Shown in pieces: positions 1 through 8,801 of a DNA stretch of 64,000 nt. Within the stretch, counting starts at the first letter, position 1. Each line of letters starts with the position of its first letter. Source of the stretch: Gordonia zhenghanii. GTDB taxonomy: Bacteria > Actinomycetota > Actinomycetes > Mycobacteriales > Mycobacteriaceae. Below the pieces are notes generated by a model that was not told where the DNA came from, searched no databases, and saw nothing but the letters and a program-made list of their open reading frames with translations. Made by a program: the position numbers and the translations under genes. The DNA lies in assembly GCF_021738965.1 (NCBI RefSeq), contig NZ_JAKKOQ010000015.1, positions 1 to 64,000 on the forward strand, written 5' to 3'.

Positions 1-619
1 CATGATCGGCCTGATACGGCAGGTAGTGCCCGTTGACGCTGTGGTTACGGACTTCGCGGCTCACGGTCGATTTGTGTTTACCGATCGCCGTACCGATCCT
101 GGCGTAGGACCAGTGGTGGATCAGGCCATCGGCGATCACCAGCCGATCGGCCAGGGTCAACAATCGGCTCGGAGAAGACAGCGTGCAGGGATTCACCTGC
201 TCAGTGATAGCCGACTGCAATACCGCGATCTCGCGCGCCACCACACTCTCAGTCTCAGGAGCGGTGCCCGCCCCGCGATCCCACGGCGCCCGCTCGAGCA
301 CCCGCCACCGTCGATACGGGCGAGGTACCGCTGGGACGAGTCCGGCCTCCACCAGGATCCGGCGGGTCTTGGCCTGCGAGATCGCGGCCACCCGCGCGGC
401 TTGTTTGATCGAGCCACGCACCAGATAGGCGGCGATCACCTCGTCGTCGGTCACTCTCGTGCGGGGCCCGTACCCGATCCCGGCCCGATACCCGGCCTCC
501 TGCAGGAGCGCGTACACCTGCACCGACCCCGCTACTCCGACAAGGCTCGCGATCTCCGCGGCCGGGACACCCGCCCCGTACCACCGCACAGCCTTCACAC
601 ACTGCTCAAAACGGTCCAT
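1..619 (-). CDS. IS30-family transposase, N-terminal 206 residues (cut by window edge)
   Basis: Reading leftwards from ATG at 617-619, the frame is open for 206 codons to the window edge and begins MDRFEQCVKAVRWYGAGVPA. An N-terminal part of about 130 residues contains helical, HTH-like segments. It is followed by the typical IS30 block LTLADRLVIADGLIHHWSYA and then KHKSTVSREVRNHSVNGHY, the helix-turn-helix signature that precedes the DDE catalytic core in this family. The DDE domain would lie beyond position 1, so activity cannot be judged. It catalyses excision and insertion of its own element. The family call is secure; whether the element is complete is unknown. Confidence 0.85.
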   Translation of the reverse strand, partial: MDRFEQCVKAVRWYGAGVPAAEIASLVGVAGSVQVYALLQEAGYRAGIGYGPRTRVTDDEVIAAYLVRGSIKQAARVAAISQAKTRRILVEAGLVPAVPRPYRRWRVLERAPWDRGAGTAPETESVVAREIAVLQSAITEQVNPCTLSSPSRLLTLADRLVIADGLIHHWSYARIGTAIGKHKSTVSREVRNHSVNGHYLPYQADH

Positions 620-670
620 CTCGAAACACCCTCACTGGTGAAGGCGTTGCAACGACCACTTGAATCCACC
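1..670 (-). mobile_element. Partial IS30-family insertion sequence, right part
   Basis: The transposase reading frame on the minus strand starts at 619 and runs off the left edge, so only the transposase 5' part and the adjoining IS end are present. The short stretch 620-670 between the start codon and the first tandem repeat unit should hold the terminal inverted repeat. It contains a TTGCAACGACCACTTGAATC segment (651-670) of the kind I associate with IS ends, but the partner end is outside the window, so the exact boundary and any target duplication cannot be fixed. No other IS is visible in the window. Confidence 0.5.
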
Positions 671-865
671 TCAGCGGTGACGAGGTCGGCTCGATCAGCG
701 GTGACGAGGTCGGCTCGATCAGCGGGGACGAGGTCGGCTCGATTGGCGGGGACGAGGTCGGCTTGATCGGCGGGGACGACGCTGGCTTGATCGGCGGGTG
801 ACGACGCCGGCTCGATTAGCGGGGGACGAGGTCGGCTCGATCAGCGGGGGACTAGGTCCGCTCGA
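671..865. repeat. 24/25-bp tandem repeat, eight copies
   Basis: Eight head-to-tail units start at 671, 695, 719, 743, 767, 791, 816 and 841. The first five are 24 bp and the last three 25 bp, the extra base lying in the G run. The shared core is TCAGCGGGGACGAGGTCGG followed by CTCGA. The first two copies are identical, and later ones differ by one to several bases. A degraded ninth unit follows at 866-884. Frames crossing the array give low-complexity peptides and are not genes. The core shares CTCGAYCAGCGG with repeats near 6.75 kb and 34.7 kb. Confidence 0.9.
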
Positions 866-1021
866 TCAGTATGAGGGTGCTCGACCAGCGGAGACGTGGG
901 CTCCGCCGACGGCGCGCCGACCACCTGGCGTCCCAGGTTCGTCGGACGCACTAGGATCGCTAGGGATACGTGTCGAGGAAGTGCGGAGATTTCTCTGTGC
1001 GCTGGAAGGAGCATCGGACAG
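866..1021 (+). other. Gene-free stretch between the repeat array and parA
   Basis: Together with the repeat array and IS end this makes a 402-bp gene-free stretch (620-1021). After the degenerate repeat tail (to about 900) I see no coding frame with actinobacterial codon bias. A GGAAGGAG ribosome-binding site at 1003-1010 serves the GTG start of parA at 1022. No clear promoter hexamers stand out. Confidence 0.4.
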
Positions 1022-1921
1022 GTGGAGCACAAAGCCGGTGCCAAGGGAAAGCAGGGCCAGTTGGACGTGCCCGCCGAGAAGCTCGGGCCCACCGGTCGTC
1101 CCTATCGCGACATCCCCGATCCCTTGCCGCGCGAGAAGCACGGCCCGGCCGTCATCATCGCGATGTGCAACCAGAAGGGGGGCGTCGGCAAGACGACGTC
1201 GACCATCAACCTCGGAGCAGCGCTCGCTGAAGCCGGTCGACGCGTACTCCTCGTGGACCTCGACCCACAGGGTGCGCTGTCGGCCGGCCTCGGTGTCCCG
1301 CACCACGAACTCGATCTCACCGTGCACAACCTGCTCGTCGCGCCGTACGCGTCGACCGACGAGGTCTTGATGCGTACCCGCGTCGACGGCGTCGACATCC
1401 TGCCGTCGAACATCGACCTGTCGGCTGCCGAGATCCAGTTGGTCAGCGAGGTCGGACGTGAGCAAGCGCTTGCGCGTGCCCTGCACCCGGTGGCCGATCG
1501 GTACGACTACATCTTGGTGGACTGCCAACCGTCTCTCGGGTTGCTCACCGTCAACGCGCTGGCGTGCGCCGACAATGTCCTCATTCCGATGGAGTGCGAG
1601 TACTTCAGTCTCCGTGGACTGGCGCTGCTCACCGACACCATCGACAAAGTGCACGACCGGCTCAACCCGCGACTGGAACTCGGCGGCATCCTCGTCACCA
1701 TGTACGACCAACGCACCCTCCATTCCCGCGACGTGATGGCGCGCGTCGTCGAGGTATTCGGTGACTCCGTGTTCGACACCGTGATCAACCGCACCGTCCG
1801 ATTCCCGGAGACGTCGGTCGCCGGTGAGCCGATCACCACGTGGGCGCCCAAATCGACGGGCGCGACCGCCTACCGGGATCTGGCGCGAGAAGTGATCGCG
1901 CACAACGAACCTCGCGAATGA
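1022..1921 (+). CDS. parA: ParA/Soj-family ATPase of the scpAB operon
   Basis: This 299-residue P-loop ATPase has the deviant Walker A motif CNQKGGVGKTTSTINLG near residues 45-60 and LLVDLDPQG as the Walker A' motif, followed by VDCQPSLGLLTVNAL. These are hallmarks of ParA/MinD proteins that bind DNA non-specifically and drive chromosome positioning. The GTG start at 1022 was chosen because GGAAGGAG lies 11 bp upstream, and the longer frame runs into the repeat region with unconvincing sequence. It overlaps scpA by 4 bp. No parB partner is adjacent. This is the condensin-linked ParA paralog found before scpA in many actinobacteria, not the origin-proximal parAB pair. Confidence 0.92.
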   Translation: MEHKAGAKGKQGQLDVPAEKLGPTGRPYRDIPDPLPREKHGPAVIIAMCNQKGGVGKTTSTINLGAALAEAGRRVLLVDLDPQGALSAGLGVPHHELDLTVHNLLVAPYASTDEVLMRTRVDGVDILPSNIDLSAAEIQLVSEVGREQALARALHPVADRYDYILVDCQPSLGLLTVNALACADNVLIPMECEYFSLRGLALLTDTIDKVHDRLNPRLELGGILVTMYDQRTLHSRDVMARVVEVFGDSVFDTVINRTVRFPETSVAGEPITTWAPKSTGATAYRDLAREVIAHNEPRE

Positions 1922-2787
1922 CCGAGCCTGCCGCCGTCGCCTCCGACGTCGACCCGACCGATATGGAGTTCGTCGGGGACGCCGTGGAGGAGGCCGCTGC
2001 AGACGGCAGATTCCAGGTGAAGCTGGCCAACTTCACCGGGCCGTTCGACCTGCTGCTCAATCTGATCAGCCAGCGGCGCATGGACGTCACCGAAGTCGCT
2101 CTGCACATCGTGACGGACGACTTCATCGCGTACACGAAGAACCTCGGGGCCGAAGCCGATCTCGAACAGACGACCGAGTTCCTCGTCATCGCCGCGACGC
2201 TTCTCGATCTCAAAGCGGCACGTCTGCTGCCGTCCGGCGAGGTCGAGGACCCCGAGGACCTCGCCCTCCTCGAAGCGCGCGACCTGCTGTTCGCACGACT
2301 GCTGCAGTATCGGGCGTACAAACAGGTTGCGGTACTCTTCGCCGAGCTCGAAGCCGCTGCGCTGCAACGGTATCCGCGTTCCGTGGCGCTGGACGAGCAG
2401 TTCACCGACCTGCTCCCCGAAGTGCAGATCGGTGTCAACGCCGGACGATTCGCGGAGATCGCCGCCGCGGCCCTGGCACCCAAGCCGGTGCCGACCGTCG
2501 GTCTGGACCACCTGCACGGATCCGCCGTATCAGTTCCGGAGCAGGCCCGCCGGCTCTCCGAACTGCTCGTGGCCGCCGATGGGGAGATGCTGACATTCTC
2601 CGAACTCGTCGCCGAATGCGCGAACGGTCTCGAAGTCGTGGCTCGATTCCTCGGTCTGCTCGAGCTGTATCGAGAGCGAGCGGTGGCCTTCGACCAGCCC
2701 GAAGCGTTGGGTGAGTTGAAAGTCGGTTGGACCGGCAGTCGTGACACCGACGACATCGATATAGACACGACGGAAGACTACGGATGA
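1918..2787 (+). CDS. scpA: Segregation and condensation protein A (kleisin)
   Basis: ScpA is the kleisin subunit that bridges SMC heads and ScpB in the bacterial condensin complex. The protein has 289 residues. After a short acidic leader comes the diagnostic stretch FQVKLANFTGPFDLLLNLIS, with conserved RRMDVTEVALHIVTDDFIAY and LVIAATLLDLKAARLLP further on. The C-terminal winged-helix part ends in an acidic tail. The start ATG at 1918 overlaps the parA stop (ATGA), which also fixes the start against a longer frame beginning at 1840. scpB follows with another 4-bp overlap, so the three are probably translationally coupled. Confidence 0.95.
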   Translation: MTEPAAVASDVDPTDMEFVGDAVEEAAADGRFQVKLANFTGPFDLLLNLISQRRMDVTEVALHIVTDDFIAYTKNLGAEADLEQTTEFLVIAATLLDLKAARLLPSGEVEDPEDLALLEARDLLFARLLQYRAYKQVAVLFAELEAAALQRYPRSVALDEQFTDLLPEVQIGVNAGRFAEIAAAALAPKPVPTVGLDHLHGSAVSVPEQARRLSELLVAADGEMLTFSELVAECANGLEVVARFLGLLELYRERAVAFDQPEALGELKVGWTGSRDTDDIDIDTTEDYG

Positions 2788-3497
2788 CAGAAGACGGATC
2801 ACCGATGGCCGACGAGCCGATGAGCGCAGACGCCGACGACACCGCCGAGATCCTCGACGACGTCACCTTGCGCGCAGCGTTGGAGGCCGTGTTGCTCGTC
2901 GTCGACACCCCGGTGACGGTCGACGAACTCGCGAGCGCCGTGGACGACGAACCGGATCGTGTCGGTGCGATGGTTCGGACCATGAGCGCCGAACTCGCCG
3001 CAGCACGCAGCGGCATAGATCTGCGGTACGCGGGCGACGGCTGGCGCTTCTACACACGCGCGGATTATGCGCCCTACGTGGAACGACTCCTCCTCGACGG
3101 CACGCGGAGCAAGCTGACCCGCGCCGCGCTCGAGACACTCGCCGTGGTCGCATACCGGCAACCCGTGACACGTGCCCGAGTGAGTGCGATCCGCGGCGTC
3201 AACGTCGACGGCGTGGTCCGTACCCTCGTCGCCCGCGGTCTGCTCACCGAGGTCGGCAACGACCCGCAGACCAACGGCACCCTGTACGCGACGAGCGAAC
3301 TGTTCCTCGAACGGCTCGGCCTGGCATCGCTGTCGGAACTTCCCGACATCGCGCCGCTGCTGCCCGACGTCGACGTCATCGACGACCTCGGCGACGAACT
3401 GCTCGACGATCCACGATTCGCCAAACTGGGTGCTCAGGCGGCACAATCGAGTGTTGACGCCTCTACTGAGGCTCTCGCGCAGGCCGACGAAGAGTAA
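2784..3497 (+). CDS. scpB: Segregation and condensation protein B
   Basis: ScpB dimers bind the ScpA kleisin to complete the SMC condensin. The 237-residue product contains two winged-helix modules, with the diagnostic ALETLAVVAYRQPVTRARVS followed by IRGVNVDGVVRTLVARGLL and the NGTLYATSELFLERLGL segment. N- and C-terminal tails are acidic and variable. The start overlaps the scpA stop by 4 bp. The gene is followed by a 44-bp gap and then rluB, an order conserved in Mycobacteriales. Confidence 0.95.
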   Translation: MTEDGSPMADEPMSADADDTAEILDDVTLRAALEAVLLVVDTPVTVDELASAVDDEPDRVGAMVRTMSAELAAARSGIDLRYAGDGWRFYTRADYAPYVERLLLDGTRSKLTRAALETLAVVAYRQPVTRARVSAIRGVNVDGVVRTLVARGLLTEVGNDPQTNGTLYATSELFLERLGLASLSELPDIAPLLPDVDVIDDLGDELLDDPRFAKLGAQAAQSSVDASTEALAQADEE

Positions 3498-3541
3498 CCC
3501 GCGCGCACAACTGCACAACACCACAGACTGAAGGATTCAGC

Positions 3542-4573
3542 ATGGCATCCGCTAGCCGAGACGGCAGACCGGGACGAGACGACAAGGGCCGCGGCGGGCG
3601 CAAGCCTGCAGGCAAGGGTACTGGTAAGCCCAAGAGTCCAGGTCAGCCGAAGGGCGCAGGTAAGCCGAGAGGCGCAAGCGCCGCTAAACGTGGTGCTCCG
3701 GCCCAGGGCCAGGGCACCCGCAAGACGCACCGCAAGGGTTCGCGTCCGAGCGTGGAGAAGGGTCAGGCGCGTCTCAACAACTCGCGCCCGGCGCGCCACC
3801 AGGTGCCGGTCGTCGAGGGCGACGGCGCGACCTACGTGTCCGACGGCATGCGCCTGCAGAAGGTGTTGGCCGCAGCAGGCGTCGCATCCCGTCGTGGAGC
3901 CGAAGAACTGATCGCCGCAGGCCGTGTCGAGGTCGACGGCGAGATCGTGGTCGAGCAGGGCCTGCGCATCGATCCGAACTCCGCGATCATCAAGGTCGAC
4001 GGCGCACGCGTCGTCATCGACGAGACCAAACAGTACTTAGCGTTGAACAAGCCGAAGGGCTGGCAGTCGACGATGAGCGACGATTACGGTCGTCCCTGCA
4101 TCGGAGACCTCGTCGCCGAGCGTGTCATGGCCGGTCAGCGGTTGTTTCACGTCGGCCGTCTCGACGCCGAGACCGAGGGGCTGATCCTGCTCACCAACGA
4201 CGGTGAGCTCGCGCATCGTCTGATGCATCCGTCGTTCGAGGTCCCCAAGACGTACTTGGCGACGCTGCGCGGCGAAGTGGGCCGTGGCCTCGGTCGTCGT
4301 CTGCGCGACGGTGTCGACCTCGACGACGGTCCGGTGTCGGTCGATTCATATGCGCAGCTGGAACTTCATCAAGGGGAGTCGTTGGTTCGGCTCACCCTGC
4401 ACGAGGGCCGCAAGCATGTCGTCCGCCGCATGATGGAGGCCGTCGGGCACCCGGTGATCCGACTGGTGCGCACCGACATCGGCGCCGTCCATCTCGGCAT
4501 GCAGCGTCCCGGCAGCCTGCGAGCGCTCGACGGCAAGGAGATCGGCGCGCTCTACAAGGCGGTGGGAATGTGA
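3542..4573 (+). CDS. rluB: 23S rRNA pseudouridine synthase, RluB/RsuA family
   Basis: The enzyme isomerises a uridine to pseudouridine in large-subunit rRNA. The first 85 or so residues are a basic, Gly/Lys/Pro-rich low-complexity tail, probably unstructured and RNA-binding. An S4 RNA-binding domain follows ([20 protein letters not shown]), then the catalytic domain with [19 protein letters not shown], where Asp208 is the expected catalytic aspartate. [16 protein letters not shown] is the usual C-terminal core. The protein has 343 residues, longer than the E. coli enzyme because of the tail. A GAAGGA ribosome-binding site precedes the ATG, and cmk overlaps its stop by 4 bp. Confidence 0.93.
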   Translation: MASASRDGRPGRDDKGRGGRKPAGKGTGKPKSPGQPKGAGKPRGASAAKRGAPAQGQGTRKTHRKGSRPSVEKGQARLNNSRPARHQVPVVEGDGATYVSDGMRLQKVLAAAGVASRRGAEELIAAGRVEVDGEIVVEQGLRIDPNSAIIKVDGARVVIDETKQYLALNKPKGWQSTMSDDYGRPCIGDLVAERVMAGQRLFHVGRLDAETEGLILLTNDGELAHRLMHPSFEVPKTYLATLRGEVGRGLGRRLRDGVDLDDGPVSVDSYAQLELHQGESLVRLTLHEGRKHVVRRMMEAVGHPVIRLVRTDIGAVHLGMQRPGSLRALDGKEIGALYKAVGM

Positions 4574-5274
4574 GTGGCGAATCAGCCGACTCCGGGACCA
4601 CCCCCGTCGTCGCGATCGACGGTCCGGCAGGCACCGGAAAGTCGAGCGTCGCTCGACTTCTCGCCGACCGCGTCGGCGCGCACTACCTCGACACCGGCGC
4701 CATGTACCGAGCTGCGACGCTCGCCGTCCTTCGAGCGGACGTCGCACCCGACTCCGTCGAGGTCGCGTCTGTTGTGGCCGCGACCGACATCCGACTGTCC
4801 GTCGACGGGGACGGCGCGACCGTCGTCACCTTGGACGGAGACGACGTGTCCGCGCAGATCCGCACCGACGACGTGACCAGTTCGGTATCGGCAGTCTCGG
4901 CCAATGCTGAGGTGCGGGTCCGCCTCGTCGACCTGCAGCGCACGCACGCCGATCGGACACTGCTCGTGGTGGAAGGCCGTGACATCGGGACCGTCGTGTT
5001 TCCGGCTGCGGCACTGAAGATATATCTGACGGCGACGCCGGAAGCGCGCGCCGAGCGTCGACACCGGCAGAACGTCGCGGCGGGCCGGGAGAGCATCCTC
5101 GACGAGGTGCTCGACAACGTGAATCGCCGCGACCATCTGGACTCGACGCGAGAGGCGTCGCCGCTGCGTCCCGCAGACGACGCCGTCCACGTCGACACCA
5201 GCGACATGACATTGGATCAGGTTCTCGACACTCTCACCGAGTTGGTCGAGACACGGATCGGAGGACAGCCGTGA
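4570..5274 (+). CDS. cmk: Cytidylate kinase
   Basis: Cmk phosphorylates CMP and dCMP with ATP, feeding pyrimidine nucleotides to RNA and DNA synthesis. The P-loop [16 protein letters not shown] is at residues 16-31, followed by [16 protein letters not shown] for the substrate pocket and [21 protein letters not shown], the conserved GRDIGT element. The product is 234 residues, normal for the family. The GTG start forms a GTGA overlap with the rluB stop. A similar overlap leads into der, so this gene sits inside one operon. Confidence 0.95.
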   Translation: MSGESADSGTTPVVAIDGPAGTGKSSVARLLADRVGAHYLDTGAMYRAATLAVLRADVAPDSVEVASVVAATDIRLSVDGDGATVVTLDGDDVSAQIRTDDVTSSVSAVSANAEVRVRLVDLQRTHADRTLLVVEGRDIGTVVFPAAALKIYLTATPEARAERRHRQNVAAGRESILDEVLDNVNRRDHLDSTREASPLRPADDAVHVDTSDMTLDQVLDTLTELVETRIGGQP

Positions 5275-6722
5275 CCGAAGAATTCTCAGACGACATCGGA
5301 TTCGGCGACGCCGAACTCACGGCGGGCGACGGAACCTGGAGCAGCGAAGACGACTTCGACCTGGACGACTTCCTGACCGACGAGGAGATCGGCGAGGCTC
5401 CGGCCCTGCCGGTCGTCGCGGTGGTCGGACGACCCAACGTCGGCAAGTCGACGCTCGTCAACCGCATCCTCGGACGACGCGAGGCCGTCGTCGAGGACGT
5501 CCCCGGCGTGACCCGCGACCGCGTCTCCTACAAGGCCGAGTGGACCGGGCACCCGTTCATGGTGACCGACACCGGCGGCTGGGAACCGGACGCCAAGGGG
5601 ATGGGCAAGTCCATCGCAGTGCAGGCCGAGTTGGCGATGCGCTCGGCGGACATGATCGTCCTGGTCGTCGACGCCACCGTTGGTGCTACATCGGCCGACG
5701 AAGCCGTCTCGCGGCTCTTGCGCCGGGCGACGGTGCCCGTGCTGCTGGCCGCCAACAAGGTCGACAGCGAGCGCGCCGAAGCCGACGCAGCAGTCCTGTG
5801 GTCGTTGGGCCTGGGGGAGCCGCACACGATCTCGGCGGCACACGGACGCGGTACCGCGGACCTGCTCGACCTGATCGTGGAGAACCTGCCGGAGAAGCCG
5901 CGTGAGCGCTTCCTTCTCGGCGGTCCTCGCCGTGTGGCGTTGGTCGGCAAGCCGAACGTCGGCAAGAGCTCGCTTCTGAACAAGCTCGCGGGCGAAGAGC
6001 GTTCGGTCGTCGACAACGTCGCGGGCACCACGGTCGACCCGGTCGACGAGTTGATCGAACTCGGCGGCAAACCGTGGCAGTTCGTCGACACCGCAGGCCT
6101 GCGGCGCAAGGTCCGCACCGCGACCGGACACGAGTACTACGCGTCGCTGCGTACGCGCGCGGCGCTGGAAGCGGCCGAGGTCGCGCTGCTGCTGATCGAC
6201 GCGAGCGAACCGATCACTGAACAGGATCTCCGGGTGCTGTCGATGATCGTCGACTCCGGTCGCGCGCTGGTGATCGTATTCAACAAGTGGGATCTCGTGG
6301 ACGAAGATCGCCGTGAGGTGCTCGACAAGGAGATCGATCGCGAGCTCGCTCGTGTGCCATGGGCGCGTCGCGTGAACATCTCAGCGCAGACCGGCCGCAG
6401 CGTCCAGAAACTGGTGCCTGCGCTCGAAGGCGCGCTCGAGTCATGGGATCGCCGCGTCGCGACCGGCCCGTTGAACTCGTGGCTCAAAGAGATCATCGCG
6501 GCCACGCCGCCGCCGGTCCGCGGTGGTCGTCAGCCGCGCATCAAGTTCGCGACGCAGGCCGCTACGCGTCCGCCGACGTTCGTTCTGTTCACGACGGGCT
6601 TCCTGGAGGCGGGTTACCGACGCTTCGTGGAGCGCAAGCTGCGCGAGAGCTTCGGCTTCGACGGCTCGCCGGTCCGCGTCAACGTCCGCGTGCGCGACAA
6701 GCGCGAGCTGCGCAAGAAGTAG
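5271..6722 (+). CDS. der: Ribosome-assembly GTPase Der (EngA)
   Basis: Der is an essential tandem GTPase that helps mature the 50S subunit. The 483-residue product has an acidic N-terminal extension of about 50 residues. The first G domain has [24 protein letters not shown] and NKVD, and the second has [26 protein letters not shown] and [11 protein letters not shown]-like C-terminal domain ends in [10 protein letters not shown]. Start is GTG overlapping the cmk stop. This is the last gene of the operon; a CTCGAYC inverted repeat and a tRNA gene follow. Confidence 0.96.
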   Translation: MTEEFSDDIGFGDAELTAGDGTWSSEDDFDLDDFLTDEEIGEAPALPVVAVVGRPNVGKSTLVNRILGRREAVVEDVPGVTRDRVSYKAEWTGHPFMVTDTGGWEPDAKGMGKSIAVQAELAMRSADMIVLVVDATVGATSADEAVSRLLRRATVPVLLAANKVDSERAEADAAVLWSLGLGEPHTISAAHGRGTADLLDLIVENLPEKPRERFLLGGPRRVALVGKPNVGKSSLLNKLAGEERSVVDNVAGTTVDPVDELIELGGKPWQFVDTAGLRRKVRTATGHEYYASLRTRAALEAAEVALLLIDASEPITEQDLRVLSMIVDSGRALVIVFNKWDLVDEDRREVLDKEIDRELARVPWARRVNISAQTGRSVQKLVPALEGALESWDRRVATGPLNSWLKEIIAATPPPVRGGRQPRIKFATQAATRPPTFVLFTTGFLEAGYRRFVERKLRESFGFDGSPVRVNVRVRDKRELRKK

Positions 6723-6738
6723 GCGGTTCGGCAACTGG

Positions 6739-6820
6739 CTGGTCGAGCGAGACCGTGGATCTCGACTCCGCTCGATCAGCAGAGGTTGCTCGATCACAGC
6801 GCCGCTCGATCAACAGAGCT
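6739..6820. repeat. CTCGAYC intergenic repeat with hairpin after der
   Basis: CTGGTCGAGCGAGACC (6739-6754) is an imperfect inverted match to CTCGACTCCGCTCGATCAG (6761-6779), giving a GC-rich hairpin. CTCGATCA-type monomers then recur around 6791 and 6808. The same CTCGAYCAG core is found in the tandem array at 671-865 and in the cluster at 34696-34800. It sits 17 bp after the der stop, where it could terminate the operon. In Gordonia and relatives I recall such CTCGACC elements as common intergenic repeats; that is memory, not a search. Confidence 0.6.
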
Positions 6821-6905
6821 CGCCGAAAACCATCTACGACCACCCGATTCGTCTCCGCGGACCATCGTCGGATAAGGTAAATCTCGCTTCGCCAGTCGAA
6901 GCGAA

Positions 6906-6980
<75 letters not shown>

Positions 6981-6987
6981 CGTTCAA

Positions 6988-7037
6988 ACGCAGAAGGAGC
7001 GGTTTCCGAGAGACTCGGGGACCGCTCCTTCTGCGTT
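6988..7037. terminator. Strong bidirectional hairpin terminator after tRNA-Pro
   Basis: A perfect 17-bp stem, AACGCAGAAGGAGCGGT (6988-7004) against ACCGCTCCTTCTGCGTT (7021-7037), encloses an inner CCGAG-AGA-CTCGG hairpin (7007-7019). It lies between the plus-strand tRNA and the minus-strand msrA, so it can stop both. Like many actinobacterial terminators it has no long T run. Confidence 0.85.
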
Positions 7038-7058
7038 AGTCAGCCGTGCGCCAGGCTG

Positions 7059-7601
7059 TCACTTCTCGGATCGCTTCGGGAGGATCCAGTCGGCCCGCGG
7101 GAAGTGGCAGGTGTAGCCGTTCGGGTAGTTGATCAGGTAGTCCTGATGCTCGGGTTCAGCCTCCCAGAACGGGCCCGCGTCCTCGATCGCCGTGGCCGCC
7201 TCGCCGGGCCACAGCCCCGAGGCGTCTACGTCGGCGATCGTGTCGCGTGCGACCTCTTCCTGTTCGGGGGTGAGGGGAAAGATCGCCGACCGGTAACTGG
7301 TCCCGGTGTCGTTGCCCTGACGGTTCATCGTCGTCGGATCGTGGATCTGGAAGAAGAACGCGAGGATGTCCCGGTACGTCGTCTGTGTCGGATCGAAGAC
7401 GATCTCCACGGCCTCGGCGTGACCGGGATGGTTGCGGTAAGTGGCGAAGTCGTTGTCGCCGCCGGTATATCCGACGCGCGTCGCGAGGACTCCGCGTTCG
7501 CGGCGGATGAGATCCTCCATGCCCCAGAAGCATCCGCCTGCAAGGACCGCGGTCTCGGTTCCGGGTTCCTGGGTGACCGTGCCGTCGATTCCACTTGTCA
7601 T
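7059..7601 (-). CDS. msrA: Peptide-methionine (S)-S-oxide reductase MsrA
   Basis: MsrA repairs the S-epimer of methionine sulfoxide in proteins and free methionine. The 180-residue product carries the active-site motif [10 protein letters not shown] with catalytic Cys24, then [26 protein letters not shown] and NPxP-free Y/E-rich C-terminal segments ending LPKRSEK. The start at 7601 has a GAGAGGA ribosome-binding site; the frame stays open far upstream, but that part is unrelated to MsrA and overlaps the neighbouring promoter region. The gene is monocistronic, ends at the shared hairpin terminator, and is divergent from the nitroreductase-family gene at 7732. Confidence 0.95.
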   Translation of the reverse strand: MTSGIDGTVTQEPGTETAVLAGGCFWGMEDLIRRERGVLATRVGYTGGDNDFATYRNHPGHAEAVEIVFDPTQTTYRDILAFFFQIHDPTTMNRQGNDTGTSYRSAIFPLTPEQEEVARDTIADVDASGLWPGEAATAIEDAGPFWEAEPEHQDYLINYPNGYTCHFPRADWILPKRSEK

Positions 7602-7731
7602 GGTCGTGTCCTCTCGTGTCGGTGGGGGTTCTTGAGGTGTAACGCGTCGATGGCCGGATTTGGTCCCGAAGGCCGGAAGTGACGCGGCTCGCACGTGGAA
7701 TAGGACGCACCGACTCGTCGTTGAGCCGGGC

Positions 7732-8151
7732 ATGAGTAATGCAGAGTTGAGCCCGACCGACTGGGTACGTTCGCAGACCGAGACCATCCTCGAGACCGGC
7801 ACCACCGAAGGGATCTTCGTGGAGGGCAGTCCGATCGTCCTGTTCACGACGACCGGAGCCAAGTCGGGCAAGAAGCGTTACACACCGCTGATGCGCGTGG
7901 AAGAGGACGGAAAATACCTCATGGTCGCGTCGAAGGGCGGTGCCCCGGAGCATCCGTCCTGGTACTTCAACGTCAAGGCCCACCCACAGGTCACTGTGCA
8001 GGACGGCGAGACGGTCAGGGAGCTGACCGCACGTGAGATCGACGGCGACGAGTACGCGCACTGGTGGAAGCTCGCCGTCGCCGCCTACCCGTCGTACGCC
8101 GAGTACCAGAAGAAGACCGATCGTCGGATTCCCGCATTCGTCCTCGAATGA
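7732..8151 (+). CDS. Deazaflavin (F420)-dependent nitroreductase family protein
   Basis: The 139-residue product has the single-domain split-barrel features of the DDN family: [21 protein letters not shown] and [25 protein letters not shown], then [18 protein letters not shown] at the end. Members bind F420 and reduce nitro-compounds, quinones or other small molecules, as Ddn of M. tuberculosis does with pretomanid. The natural substrate here cannot be told. The start ATG at 7732 fits the family length, whereas the longer frame from 7660 adds unrelated sequence. A paralog with the same architecture is at 12545. Confidence 0.85.
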   Translation: MSNAELSPTDWVRSQTETILETGTTEGIFVEGSPIVLFTTTGAKSGKKRYTPLMRVEEDGKYLMVASKGGAPEHPSWYFNVKAHPQVTVQDGETVRELTAREIDGDEYAHWWKLAVAAYPSYAEYQKKTDRRIPAFVLE

Positions 8152-8182
8152 TCGGGCGGGACTCCTTCGGAGGGCATCGCGC

Positions 8183-8683
8183 CTAGAACAGTCGCATCGC
8201 GACGTCCGCGGACGGCTCCTCGAGGTCGAGGAGTATCCGTTTGCGGTCGAGGCCGCCGCCGAAACCGGTGAGTGTGCCGTCCGCGCCGACGACGCGATGA
8301 CAAGGGAGGACGACGGCGATCGGGTTGCGTCCCACGGACTGTCCGACTCGTTGGGCCAGCCTGCGGTCGCCGAGTCGGCCGGCGAGATCGCCGTACGTGA
8401 TGGTGGTCCCGTACGGGATGTCGGCGAGCGCGTGCCAGGCGGCGGTGTCGAACTCGTTGCCGTCGGTGTGCAGCGGCAGGTCGAAGCGAGTGCGGGTCCC
8501 GGCGAAGTACTCGAGCAGTTGCGCTCGCGCCGTGCCGAGTACCCGATCGTCGGCGTCGCACCTCGGTCCGCACTCGGACGAGGGCACGGTATGGCCGGCG
8601 AAGACGACACGCGTCAACGCTTCGTCGTCGGCGATCAGCAGTAGATCGTCGACGGGGCTGGGGACGACGTCGTATCGACGCAT
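8183..8683 (-). CDS. ogt: Methylated-DNA--[protein]-cysteine S-methyltransferase
   Basis: This 166-residue protein removes alkyl groups from O6-methylguanine by irreversible transfer to Cys128 in the motif VLPCHRVVGADG. The helix-turn-helix segment IPYGTTITYGDLAGRLG precedes it, with RVGQSVGRNPIAV carrying the expected Asn/Arg hinge. The chosen start (MRRYDVVPSP) matches the usual length; an upstream in-frame extension to 8803 overlaps the promoter of the next gene. It is divergent from the HpnE-like gene. No adaptive-response regulator (Ada) is adjacent. Confidence 0.93.
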   Translation of the reverse strand: MRRYDVVPSPVDDLLLIADDEALTRVVFAGHTVPSSECGPRCDADDRVLGTARAQLLEYFAGTRTRFDLPLHTDGNEFDTAAWHALADIPYGTTITYGDLAGRLGDRRLAQRVGQSVGRNPIAVVLPCHRVVGADGTLTGFGGGLDRKRILLDLEEPSADVAMRLF

Positions 8684-8801
8684 CGTCGGGTTCCTCTCGT
8701 GCGCGACTGCTCTCCAGCATTCCACGGGACCGGGGCACTCCGTCGAACCATTGATCCCGAATGTCACATAACTGTACTTACGATGCTCTACTCTTGCCGC
8801 C

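Noticed and set aside
2-766. Long plus-strand open frame with a SARSAVTRSAR-like repetitive tail
   Set aside because: It is antisense to the IS30 transposase and its tail is just the translated 24-bp tandem repeat.
671-865. Possible CRISPR array
   Set aside because: Units are contiguous with no unique spacers, and no cas genes are present.
866-1903. 345-codon minus-strand frame opposite parA
   Set aside because: It mirrors parA in a high-GC sequence and has no recognisable domain; parA shows clear family motifs.
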